From a virus: 25,269 bases of DNA. Every line of letters starts with the position of its first letter. Position 1 is the first letter of the stretch. This document shows, one piece after another, positions 15,509 through 24,232 of this stretch. Location of the stretch: positions 1 to 25,269 of the IMG/VR virus record IMGVR_UViG_3300032229_000772; one strand, 5' to 3'. The notes under the pieces were generated by a model. It was given only the letters and a program-made list of their open reading frames with translations. It was not told where the DNA came from and searched no databases. Made by a program: the position numbers and the translations under genes.

Positions 15509-18500
15509 CATCCAAGCAGACGCTAGTGGCAATATTTACGTTGAGTTTGATTACAACAATATTATCTTAGTTGACCCAAATAAAACTACAGACAGTTTCA
15601 ACAACGTTCAAGAAAGACTTGTTGACCATGAAAATCTTGTTATGTATGCCAATTTGGAGTGTGATGTTTTACCAAGAACAAAACTAGCTGTTGGTTCCAC
15701 AGGTCAAGATGGTCAAAGAACCATTTCAGTTGCAAAAATGAACTTTTTGAAACCTACCAAAAATTCTTATTTGGGTACAGGATATTATGATGAAATCACG
15801 GGAGAAAATTCAACTGAAAAAAAGGGTCCAAATCAACCTTTGGAGGTTGGTCAAGTACCTAAGAATGGTGATAAACCATATCTACAAAACACTGTTGTTA
15901 ATGAAAAAGATGTTTTAGACAACGGATTATTAGGTATTACTTCAATTAACATACAAACTAATACGAGTTTTGTTCCCATCATTGATATATTGTTGGAAGA
16001 TGTACAAGGGAGGGCATTATTTCAATTAGGAAATAATTCACCTTATGCAGCATTTTTTAATATGCCATTTCCTCAATTTTATTTGACACTGAAAGGATAC
16101 TATGGACAAGCGGTTAGATATCAATTGAATTTAGAAAAATTTCATGCATCGTTCAATGGTTTCAGTGGAAACTATTTGGTTCGATTACAATTCAAAGGGT
16201 ATAAATTTAATATTCTAAATGAAGTTTCAATGGGGCATTTATTAGCTGCCCCTCACATGTATAGTCAAAGATTTGATATTACTCAAACACTTGAGGGACC
16301 ACAACAACCAAATAAGGCTGCTGAGTCACAAGCTAGTACTCAAGCCGAAAGAGGAGCAAATAATTTGGGTTCTAACCAATCGGTTGTCACACAAATAGTT
16401 GCGGAAAAAGGTTATCAAAAAATAGTTGAAGTTTATAGTGAATACAAAGCAAAGGGGTTAATCTCACCTGATTTTCCTGAACTAACATTGGTTCAACTTA
16501 TGAATAAATTGGAACAGTTTGAAACTACTGTGACAAATTCATTCCCTAAAACAGAAGTGGAACCTTTGACAAATATAAGAAATTATAAACAAGCATTGGT
16601 TCAATATTTTAGTGCTGTAAGGGGAGCGTCCAATTCTTGGTTCAAAAGATTCCTTGACCCAAGGCCAATTGTTTTGAAAAATAAACAAGAAAAAGTTTAT
16701 GTCTTCAAAGAGTTAAACATTGATGTTAAAATAACTGCGATAAGTGAGTTACAAAAAATTATAACTGAGTCTAATGAAAAGTTGGGGGAAAATCCAACGT
16801 TAGGTGTTAGAGGAGCGACTCCCATTCCTAACCCGATAAAATATGATACAATCAAGTATGATATTAAAGATATAGAATCTATAGATTGGGTTGAGACAAC
16901 ACGAATTCAAACGGGAATAGTTAATCCCACTTTGGAAGAAATAGATAAAGTAAGATCTAGACTTAATTATCTTTCTGTCCCAACTACATATGAAGTTACA
17001 AATGTTGCGGGTGCAGTAAACGCTTTATTGAGTTCAGTTGATAAAAGTTTTATTTTTGAAGGAGAGGGAAGATTTGACAAACAAATTTCTTTACTCGAAA
17101 CACAGGCGAACAAAAAACTCTCGGATTATGAAAGTCAAATTACCGCATCTTTATTAAGAAAGATTGAAGACACGGCAACAGGAATTGGATTTAAACCAAC
17201 TGTAAGAAATATGATTGCCGTAATAATGGCATCCGCTGAAGGGTTCATACGTCTTATGGATGATGTGCATACAACTGCTTGGGATGTAAAATATGACCCT
17301 GTTAGAAAAAGTGCGATATTGGACAACACGACTTCAGCACCAAATACTGAAAATGTGGACAATGTAGTAAGGAATCAATTTTCTTTATTTGGGGACAATG
17401 AATTAGATGTAAATGCTGAAAATTCTCAAATTCCTGTATATCCTTGGCCTCAGTTTTTTGTTGAAACACCTGACGATAAAAAGGGAAGATTTCAATTAAA
17501 GTATATTGGTGACCCTTCAGTAGTAGATTTAACTCAAGGTTATTTGTTTGATAAATGGCCTGAAGTTGAATTTGTTGAAGAATATTTGAGGGGTTTGACA
17601 CAGAAGTTTCAAAACCCTACTGCTCCACCACCTTTAGATAATGAAAGGGATACAAATGTTATTAATATAAATGCAATTGAATTTCCATCTTTAGGTCTTG
17701 CGTACTCAAATAAAGAAGAGATAAAATTTTTCTATGAGATATGGGAAAGACAATTTTTAACTTCACATTATTCAGGACTTGCTAGAGCAAATAACAATCA
17801 GATTGATGAGTTGATTAAATTGAATATCGAAACTGAAGTAAATAACATCAAAAACAAATTAGGAATAAGTTCTCCATATTTGTCTTTGAAACTAAAAAAC
17901 TTTAATTTGAATTCTACAAATTATCCTGATTTTTTAAAGAATATTTCCAATACTGGTACTGGTCGAGCCTATCAAGATTACATAAGAGATTTTTTTGTTA
18001 CTCCATATATAAAAGGAATAACCGAAAATTCTTTTGCAATACTGAACACTTTAGATATAGGTAAAATACCTCAAACTTCGACCAAATCCGAAGCATTAAG
18101 GAAATTAATTTTAAATGCGTCAAATACACCTTTGATAGTTGATACACTACCTTACACGGATCAGAATTGGTGTTTGAATAATTTGAATCAAAGTAATACT
18201 GCGGTCGCGAATCAAGTGTATGAAACCCAAAAATCATTGACAATTTTTGAACCAAGAAAAATAATAGCAAACTTCAATGATGTATATAACTACACTTTCA
18301 ACAGACCAGTAACGAATTTCTCATATCTATTAAATCAAAATCCTACAATAGTTGGAATTTTCAGTGGTTTGAATTTATTTTATCAAACACGGACACCAAA
18401 AAATTTTATTGCAACGGAGGGGTATGTTGACAATGTTACACCTACAGGGGAGTTTAGTCCAAGGAGTACGACATCAATGCTTAACACCCCTTACTTTATC

Positions 18501-21500
18501 AATGCGATACAGAATGGTGTTTATAATTCAAGGCTTTCAGGAAACACTTATCCTTATGTTCAAGCAGCATACTTGTTCCTTAATTCTTTACCTTTAGCCA
18601 CGCTAAGAGAAAAATACAAATCGTATTCCAATAATGTAACAACTGATTTGGACTATATCTCATCAGCATTGAAAAAGTTCGGAGCAATTCACAAACTTCC
18701 ATATGCTTGGATTTTGAAATATGGTTCAATATGGCATAGATATAAAAAATATAAGGAAAGTAATGTTGATATTATTGAACCAGCTTGGAAAAATTTTGAT
18801 TACAGTTCTAACTATTATCCTCCAACTAGCTCAAATACTCACACCTATACTTTCAAGTATTCAAATCAAAGTCAGAGTGTTACTTTACAGAAAGAAGATG
18901 ACCTGAAAATTGATATGCAAGTCGGATTTTATCCCAAAGTAATAAATGATTTTAATTATTTCTACAATGGTTACGACTTGTATGTTGATTATACCAATCA
19001 AGAGATTCAAGATAGTTTCAATGGAGGACTGAAAATTTATAACTTTGCGACATCGAACATTGTTAACGCTAAACAACAGGACAAAAATTTAAGATTAAAA
19101 ACATGGTCTTTATTATTACCTAATATTACACCAACAGCACCTATTGATTGTGACCCCACTGATAATACTGTTGGAGCGGATTATTATGTTTTACCTTCGT
19201 TTGGGACAACTTACAACCAAGCTAGTGGATCTTGTATTTCCAACCAAACAACCATTCCAACCACCAGTGTCGATTTTACAAATAACCCAAGTGTTTACAA
19301 TGGTTCGGTTAGATGTTTATGGTCAGCACCAAACTATGGTTATTTTGACTCTAACCAAATTGCTTTTCCACAACCAGATTCCTACTTGAACTTTATTACT
19401 ACAGGTAATGAACAAACTCCACTTCATTTTCTTTCAGAAGATAGATATACCAAAATAGAAGAAGTATTTTCTGTCTTTGAAAAGAAAATTTTGGATTCTT
19501 TTGAATTGGAGTTTTTGAATTTTTGTAAATCAATTGGAAATGCTTTTACTGGTATAAATGCGACAACAACACCTGGTCAATCTCCTGTTGATATAAATGC
19601 AAATTTTAAAAATTTCCAATCATTGTTCAGAGGTTTAATGACCGTCCCAATTAAAAAACAAGGGGAGTCGGATGAAGTATATTTCTTTAATACGATTAAT
19701 AATCAATATTCACTTTTCCAAAGCGGTATTCAAGCCTTCATGGAATATGATGTTATTTTCAAGTTTGGTAATCCATCCAACTATTTGAGGAGAATTTTTG
19801 ATTCTTATCTATCCCACAACAATAGTCTTCAGGTCGTTGACCCAATAACGTTTGAACCTTATGTTAATGGGTCTTTACCAAGCTTAGGGGGGAACGTAAC
19901 ACTTTCTGAGTCTCAAGCCGCAAATCCAGGAGCTTGGTTTGCTCTCGAGACTGAAGTCGGTTTTTCTACAATACAGAATGTAAGGTATAGCCAATTTGGG
20001 TCATATATTACGGATTTCTTCATAGACAATAATATTGAATTTACAAGTCAAAATGTTACATTACTCGCACCAATTATAAAAATGTATGCGACCCAAAAGT
20101 TGAACAATCCGAATTTATCACAATCACGATTCCAAAACCAACTCGAAAATTATTTACGAATTGAAACGGATTTACAAAACAACTTTTTGAATGGAGTCTT
20201 AACTGGATTGAGACAACCACCACCAATAGGATTACCTGACCAACAACAATTACCTGAAAGAGTAATCAGTAGTATTACAACTGGTGAACAAGGTAAAGCT
20301 GAAATTTATGAGGTATTCAAAGCATTGAATGACAAATGGATTGCAGGTGGAGATTACAAAACGAAAACTTTATTTGAGGATTTCTTATTTTTGGATAGAG
20401 CTTCCAGAAATATAGGTGATACCATTCTTATCGACATTTTTGACTTGAAAAATATGTTGAACAAAAAGTCGTTGAACCAAGCAATGAGTGTATTCACATT
20501 TATTAGTGGAATATTAATTGAAAATAATTTCACAGTGATGCCACTTCCAGCTTATGTTAATTTTTATAATGTTCAAGATGTTGATGGAACCACTACTCCA
20601 AAAAGGGAGGGGTCATTAGAATTTGCGAATAATTTATGGGGGACATTTTTGGACGTTGATTATAGAAATTCATCTCCGAAATTAGTTTGTTTTTATGTTG
20701 GGAAACCATCTCAATATTTAGATTTACCTAAAGGAAACTTTAAGTTCAGAGATGATGGATTTGATTTAAGGAGAGCATCTGAAAGTCCTCTTATTGAAGA
20801 CCAACAAGGAAAAACCGATTGGGCTTTATCAAACAAATGTGTAGGATTTAATGTCGATATTGGATTGAGAAACCAAAATATATTCTATTCTTTTTCAGTT
20901 TCTCAAGATAATGGAGTTGCAACTTCTGAAGTAATCAACACATACCTCAACATGGTTGACCAAAGTTCGGGACGTGCAATTGCAACACAAAATGTGAGTT
21001 TATATAATCTTTATAAACAAAGGTCTTATAAAGCCTCTGTGGTTTGTTTGGGTAATGCTCTTCTACAACCAACTATGTATTTCAATTTAAGACACGTTCC
21101 AATGTTCAATGGACCATATATGATTACTGATGTGAGTCATTCGATTCAACCAGGAACTTTCCAAACAACATTTGAAGGAGTTAGACAAGGAATTTATGAT
21201 TTACCAGCAATCGATAGTTTCTTACAAAGTATTAACCAAAATCTAATTTCTCAGTTAGAAGAATTGTTATTGATTAATAAAGACCAAGCTCCAATCGCAG
21301 CAACTACTGATAATGTAAAATCAACTGAAGTAGTCCAAGAAGCAGATAATACTTTGGATACAACAAATTCATGTACCTTGAAAATCACTGATGAAGTTTA
21401 TGTCAATGGAGGATATGTTCCGGTTACTTCAGAAATGAGTGGATATACTCCAGCGGATTTTGCACAAGCCTTACAGAGAATTATTCCTAATGATGTTGAT

Positions 21501-23195
21501 TTACAAGTAATAATTTATTGTATTTCTTATATCAAAACTTTCCAAGAAAATTCAAGTACCAAACAGGGTAATTTCTACGCAGTTAAGAATAACTTAGCTA
21601 ATATATCTCTAAGTACTAATTGGGGGGAATCAGTAAGTCAATTCTCAAGAGATAGAAATTACACTTGTGTAAATATTAAAACCAACCCTTCAAAATCTTC
21701 GTCTGAGCCTATTGCTCACTTTGAATCTTTGGATTCTTACATAAATTTCATGGCAGGAAGATTAAGGGAAAATAAAGAAAGGATTATAAGACTTGGCTTG
21801 GCAAAATATTATGTTTGTTTTTGGCCAAAGGATAATATCTCTGAAGAGTACTACAATTCTAATTTTTTAGAATTTCAAAGAACTCGAGATACGTTTACTA
21901 AATCCTTGGCATCTGCGGTTCAAGTTGGATTAATTTCAAAAAATAACTCAATTAAATTAGACAAAACAAATAAAGAATCTGATAAATTAGAGGAGATTGA
22001 ATCACCTTCAGTGCCATCTACACCAACTCCGATTCCACCGAATGATGGGCAGACTTGTCCACCACCTGTTGTATCCACGTTCTCGCCTTCAGCAGGATTT
22101 ACGGGAGCTATAGTTCAAATCAATGGACAAAATTTTGAGTCTGTGAAATCAATTACAGTAATTGATAAAGTTATTGATATTTCTCAAATTAGAGTTTTCA
22201 ATCCACAAACTTTGAGATTCTCTTTACCTGAAATACAAATACCGGAAGGTGAAAGTGTTGCTACAGGAAGAATTACAGTTACGACAGAGTTCGGAAGTTT
22301 TGAAAGTTTAGTCGATTTCACCTATAATCCAACTTTAGAAAATGTAAATTTATCATCTCCAGGAGGAAATGCAAATACAAATACCCAACAACAAATTACA
22401 GTTGCTCAACAAGATTTAGTTGGGTCGGATTTGAATCCACAAGACACTGGTTTCATTCCACTTACAGTTTTCCAAATCCAAAGAGATGCGTTAGGAAATA
22501 CTTTAAATTTAAGCGTTGTAGTAAATCCTAAAGTTGAAGGATGGAAAATAAGTGAAACTAACAATTACAGTTACATAATTCAAAAATTAACTGTTGGTCC
22601 AAACAATGTTCCAAAAAAAGAAGAAATAAAGTCAGAAAAAAATTTAAAACTTGAAAACTTTGTTTCAGATGACCAACAGGTCTTCTCTATTGATAAAGAA
22701 CAAATGACCACCTTATTAAATCTTAACCAGTTCAGTTCTGAAAACATAAGAGCGGTTGTCAATATAACTGTGTTGGCAATACCTGACGATAGAACAAAAA
22801 ATCCAAAAGATTTTCCGTCGAATTATATTTTTGAATTAAATGTACCACAAAAATCTCCATCAGGTGTTGGACAAATTATCTTAGTTTCGAATACCAATTC
22901 GGGAGAATTACCAGCCTATGATGGTAATAGTTATTACAACATCATAAAACCAAATGGAGGATATTATACATTCCAATTGACTCCTATTACAAACTTGACT
23001 GCAACACAGATTAGGATTGTTAAATTACCAACTTTAAGTCAAGTGAATGTTAGTATCGAAAATACTCCTGATACAAAATATACAAATGTGGTTACAGTTA
23101 GGGAGTTGGGAGAGTTTCAAATGGTTTTAACGTATACTGACGCTAATTTACCAAATTCGTCTTTCACAGTAACTTCCGAAAAATTTACTTTATAG
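15498..23195 (+). CDS. Giant baseplate hub-like protein (2565 aa) with gp27-like, possible muralytic and IPT/TIG regions
   Basis: This is the largest gene in the window. Residues about 156-252 (SFVPIIDILLEDVQG, then FPQFYLTLKGYYGQAVRY and FKGYKFNILNEVSMGHL) and about 1830-1905 (ASVVCLGNALLQPTMYFNL, VPMFNGPYMITDVSHSI, TTFEGVRQGIYDLPAI) resemble the two ends of a hub/gp27-like beta-barrel fold, with about 1500 residues between them. Residues about 1983-2147 look like a glucosaminidase- or lysozyme-type domain (NNLANISLSTNW, then IAHFESLDSYINFMAGRL), but I cannot assign a catalytic Glu. Residues about 2187-2275 match an IPT/TIG Ig-like domain (FSPSAGFTGAIVQINGQNF). The final 290 residues are beta-rich. 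The leader lies inside the preceding gene, with an overlap of 11 nt. T4 splits hub and lysozyme between gp27 and gp5; here they may be fused. Domain names are by eye. Confidence 0.65.
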   Translation: MAGNIQADASGNIYVEFDYNNIILVDPNKTTDSFNNVQERLVDHENLVMYANLECDVLPRTKLAVGSTGQDGQRTISVAKMNFLKPTKNSYLGTGYYDEITGENSTEKKGPNQPLEVGQVPKNGDKPYLQNTVVNEKDVLDNGLLGITSINIQTNTSFVPIIDILLEDVQGRALFQLGNNSPYAAFFNMPFPQFYLTLKGYYGQAVRYQLNLEKFHASFNGFSGNYLVRLQFKGYKFNILNEVSMGHLLAAPHMYSQRFDITQTLEGPQQPNKAAESQASTQAERGANNLGSNQSVVTQIVAEKGYQKIVEVYSEYKAKGLISPDFPELTLVQLMNKLEQFETTVTNSFPKTEVEPLTNIRNYKQALVQYFSAVRGASNSWFKRFLDPRPIVLKNKQEKVYVFKELNIDVKITAISELQKIITESNEKLGENPTLGVRGATPIPNPIKYDTIKYDIKDIESIDWVETTRIQTGIVNPTLEEIDKVRSRLNYLSVPTTYEVTNVAGAVNALLSSVDKSFIFEGEGRFDKQISLLETQANKKLSDYESQITASLLRKIEDTATGIGFKPTVRNMIAVIMASAEGFIRLMDDVHTTAWDVKYDPVRKSAILDNTTSAPNTENVDNVVRNQFSLFGDNELDVNAENSQIPVYPWPQFFVETPDDKKGRFQLKYIGDPSVVDLTQGYLFDKWPEVEFVEEYLRGLTQKFQNPTAPPPLDNERDTNVININAIEFPSLGLAYSNKEEIKFFYEIWERQFLTSHYSGLARANNNQIDELIKLNIETEVNNIKNKLGISSPYLSLKLKNFNLNSTNYPDFLKNISNTGTGRAYQDYIRDFFVTPYIKGITENSFAILNTLDIGKIPQTSTKSEALRKLILNASNTPLIVDTLPYTDQNWCLNNLNQSNTAVANQVYETQKSLTIFEPRKIIANFNDVYNYTFNRPVTNFSYLLNQNPTIVGIFSGLNLFYQTRTPKNFIATEGYVDNVTPTGEFSPRSTTSMLNTPYFINAIQNGVYNSRLSGNTYPYVQAAYLFLNSLPLATLREKYKSYSNNVTTDLDYISSALKKFGAIHKLPYAWILKYGSIWHRYKKYKESNVDIIEPAWKNFDYSSNYYPPTSSNTHTYTFKYSNQSQSVTLQKEDDLKIDMQVGFYPKVINDFNYFYNGYDLYVDYTNQEIQDSFNGGLKIYNFATSNIVNAKQQDKNLRLKTWSLLLPNITPTAPIDCDPTDNTVGADYYVLPSFGTTYNQASGSCISNQTTIPTTSVDFTNNPSVYNGSVRCLWSAPNYGYFDSNQIAFPQPDSYLNFITTGNEQTPLHFLSEDRYTKIEEVFSVFEKKILDSFELEFLNFCKSIGNAFTGINATTTPGQSPVDINANFKNFQSLFRGLMTVPIKKQGESDEVYFFNTINNQYSLFQSGIQAFMEYDVIFKFGNPSNYLRRIFDSYLSHNNSLQVVDPITFEPYVNGSLPSLGGNVTLSESQAANPGAWFALETEVGFSTIQNVRYSQFGSYITDFFIDNNIEFTSQNVTLLAPIIKMYATQKLNNPNLSQSRFQNQLENYLRIETDLQNNFLNGVLTGLRQPPPIGLPDQQQLPERVISSITTGEQGKAEIYEVFKALNDKWIAGGDYKTKTLFEDFLFLDRASRNIGDTILIDIFDLKNMLNKKSLNQAMSVFTFISGILIENNFTVMPLPAYVNFYNVQDVDGTTTPKREGSLEFANNLWGTFLDVDYRNSSPKLVCFYVGKPSQYLDLPKGNFKFRDDGFDLRRASESPLIEDQQGKTDWALSNKCVGFNVDIGLRNQNIFYSFSVSQDNGVATSEVINTYLNMVDQSSGRAIATQNVSLYNLYKQRSYKASVVCLGNALLQPTMYFNLRHVPMFNGPYMITDVSHSIQPGTFQTTFEGVRQGIYDLPAIDSFLQSINQNLISQLEELLLINKDQAPIAATTDNVKSTEVVQEADNTLDTTNSCTLKITDEVYVNGGYVPVTSEMSGYTPADFAQALQRIIPNDVDLQVIIYCISYIKTFQENSSTKQGNFYAVKNNLANISLSTNWGESVSQFSRDRNYTCVNIKTNPSKSSSEPIAHFESLDSYINFMAGRLRENKERIIRLGLAKYYVCFWPKDNISEEYYNSNFLEFQRTRDTFTKSLASAVQVGLISKNNSIKLDKTNKESDKLEEIESPSVPSTPTPIPPNDGQTCPPPVVSTFSPSAGFTGAIVQINGQNFESVKSITVIDKVIDISQIRVFNPQTLRFSLPEIQIPEGESVATGRITVTTEFGSFESLVDFTYNPTLENVNLSSPGGNANTNTQQQITVAQQDLVGSDLNPQDTGFIPLTVFQIQRDALGNTLNLSVVVNPKVEGWKISETNNYSYIIQKLTVGPNNVPKKEEIKSEKNLKLENFVSDDQQVFSIDKEQMTTLLNLNQFSSENIRAVVNITVLAIPDDRTKNPKDFPSNYIFELNVPQKSPSGVGQIILVSNTNSGELPAYDGNSYYNIIKPNGGYYTFQLTPITNLTATQIRIVKLPTLSQVNVSIENTPDTKYTNVVTVRELGEFQMVLTYTDANLPNSSFTVTSEKFTL

Positions 23196-23205
23196 TATAA
23201 CAACA

Positions 23206-23213
23206 TATTTATA
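23206..23213 (+). promoter_or_regulatory. Candidate late promoter octamer TATTTATA (74-aa gene)
   Basis: TATTTATA lies 13 nt before the ATG at 23227, with the same spacing as at 10074 (13 nt) and 8109 (14 nt). It is the rightmost copy; none precedes the replication genes. Promoter function is inferred. Confidence 0.5.
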
Positions 23214-23226
23214 TAAAAAGATTCTT

Positions 23227-23451
23227 ATGAACATTAAATCAGCATTAGACAATTATCTTGGTAAATCTGTTAGATTTTCACAAGAAGACAATGGAGACGG
23301 AACAAAACAAGTTTGTGACTTGGATACTGGAGATTGTTACACAGTCAGAGAAAGAGACGGTCTTATCGAAAGAGCTGGACACCAAACTACTGCAAACCGA
23401 AGAGTTAGAGTAGAAACCGCTAACGGAATAAAAACTTTATTAAATGAATAA
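23227..23451 (+). CDS. Small protein of unknown function (74 aa)
   Basis: This 74-residue soluble protein starts MNIKSALDNYLGKSVRFSQE. A probable N-terminal helix is followed by short beta strands around KQVCDLDTGDCYTVRERDG, with cysteines at about positions 30 and 37, and a basic C-terminal half ends in GIKTLLNE. No family is recognised, and there is no membrane segment or signal peptide. It has its own late-type octamer 13 nt upstream and is followed 3 nt later by the next gene, so the two are probably co-expressed late and may be virion or assembly proteins. An A/T-rich leader and intact codon structure support it as a real gene. Confidence 0.75.
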   Translation: MNIKSALDNYLGKSVRFSQEDNGDGTKQVCDLDTGDCYTVRERDGLIERAGHQTTANRRVRVETANGIKTLLNE

Positions 23452-23454
23452 AAA

Positions 23455-24120
23455 ATGAGTTTAGATAAAAAAATTCTCAGTGAAATCGAGAGACATAGAA
23501 AAATCAATCGATATATTTTAGAACAAGCGGGAGCAGAAGAAGATGCCTTGGCAGCTTTAACACCTGAACCAGCGGCGGAACCCGCGCCAGCACCCTCTGA
23601 AGCTACACCACCTGCAGCACCAGAAACAACTGCACCACAACCAATAGATGTTGAATCAGATCCTGATGTTGAGAAAATTGATGACGAAGGGGAATCACAA
23701 GAAGAAGGAGGTTCTGAAGAATTAGATATTACTGAATTAGTAGATTCACAAAAAAATATCGAAACCAAACAAGAAGAGTACTTCAACAATTTATTCAACC
23801 AACTTAATGATTTACAATCTAAGTTAGGTGAGATGGACAATATCATGAACAAACTTAATTCTCTTGAGAATAAGATTGAAAAATATAGAGAAAAAACTCC
23901 ACAAGAAAAGTTAGAATTGAGAACATATGACTCTTATCCATTCAGTCAAAAACTTTCACAATTTTTTGATGATAAGTCAGAAGAAATGGAAAAGACGGGA
24001 AAAAATGATTATGTTTTAACTTCAGACGAAGTTACTGATATTAATGTAAACGACATTAAAAATTCCTTCCAACCTGGAGGTGGTTTGGATAATGAAGTTT
24101 ACAAAACTTCATTCAGATAA
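23455..24120 (+). CDS. Acidic protein with Ala/Pro linker and coiled coil, unknown function
   Basis: This 221-residue protein has four visible parts: a basic N-terminal helix (residues 1-23, LDKKILSEIERHRKINRY); an Ala/Pro/Glu-rich linker (about 24-65) that continues into a Glu/Asp/Ser tract to about 85; a long coiled coil (about 90-150, LFNQLNDLQSKLGEMDNIMN and onward); and a C-terminal region ending in NVNDIKNSFQPGGG. The design, a flexible acidic arm plus coiled coil, suits a scaffold, virion appendage or chaperone, but I recognise no family. It starts 3 nt after the 74-residue gene, in an A-only leader (AAAA before ATG). A terminator follows its stop, closing the late module. The linker DNA is unusually GC-rich for this genome because of GCA/CCA/GCG codons. 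Confidence 0.75.
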   Translation: MSLDKKILSEIERHRKINRYILEQAGAEEDALAALTPEPAAEPAPAPSEATPPAAPETTAPQPIDVESDPDVEKIDDEGESQEEGGSEELDITELVDSQKNIETKQEEYFNNLFNQLNDLQSKLGEMDNIMNKLNSLENKIEKYREKTPQEKLELRTYDSYPFSQKLSQFFDDKSEEMEKTGKNDYVLTSDEVTDINVNDIKNSFQPGGGLDNEVYKTSFR

Positions 24121-24138
24121 ATTTCAACCACCAATTTT

Positions 24139-24165
24139 AAAAGGAACCCCAAGGTTCCTTTTTTT
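24139..24165 (+). terminator. Intrinsic terminator closing the late module
   Basis: A perfect 10-bp stem AAAAGGAACC / GGTTCCTTTT (24139-24148 with 24153-24162) has the loop CCAA and a T-run to 24165. It lies 19 nt after the stop at 24120 and separates the structural genes from the ssDNA-binding and uvsX genes. Confidence 0.88.
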
Positions 24166-24166
24166 A

Positions 24167-24197
24167 TTTGACTTAATCACAGTTTATCTTATATTTC
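24167..24197 (+). promoter_or_regulatory. Bacteroidota-type promoter candidate for the ssDNA-binding gene
   Basis: TTTG at 24167-24170 is followed after 19 nt by TATATTTC at 24190-24197. The Bacteroidota primary-sigma consensus is TTTG near -33 and TAnnTTTG near -7 with about 19-21 nt between, so this is a match with one mismatch in the last base. It lies right after the terminator and 35 nt before the ATG at 24233. No late-type octamer is present, suggesting that host RNA polymerase transcribes this gene early or in mid-infection. Confidence 0.45.
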
Positions 24198-24232
24198 TAT
24201 AAACAATTTATTAATTTAATCAACAAAAAAAC

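Noticed and set aside
23337-23852. Minus-strand open frame of 171 codons
   Set aside because: It is the mirror of the Ala/Pro/Glu linker and neighbouring gene; its Ser/Ala/Gly-rich translation comes from the biased codons of the sense gene.
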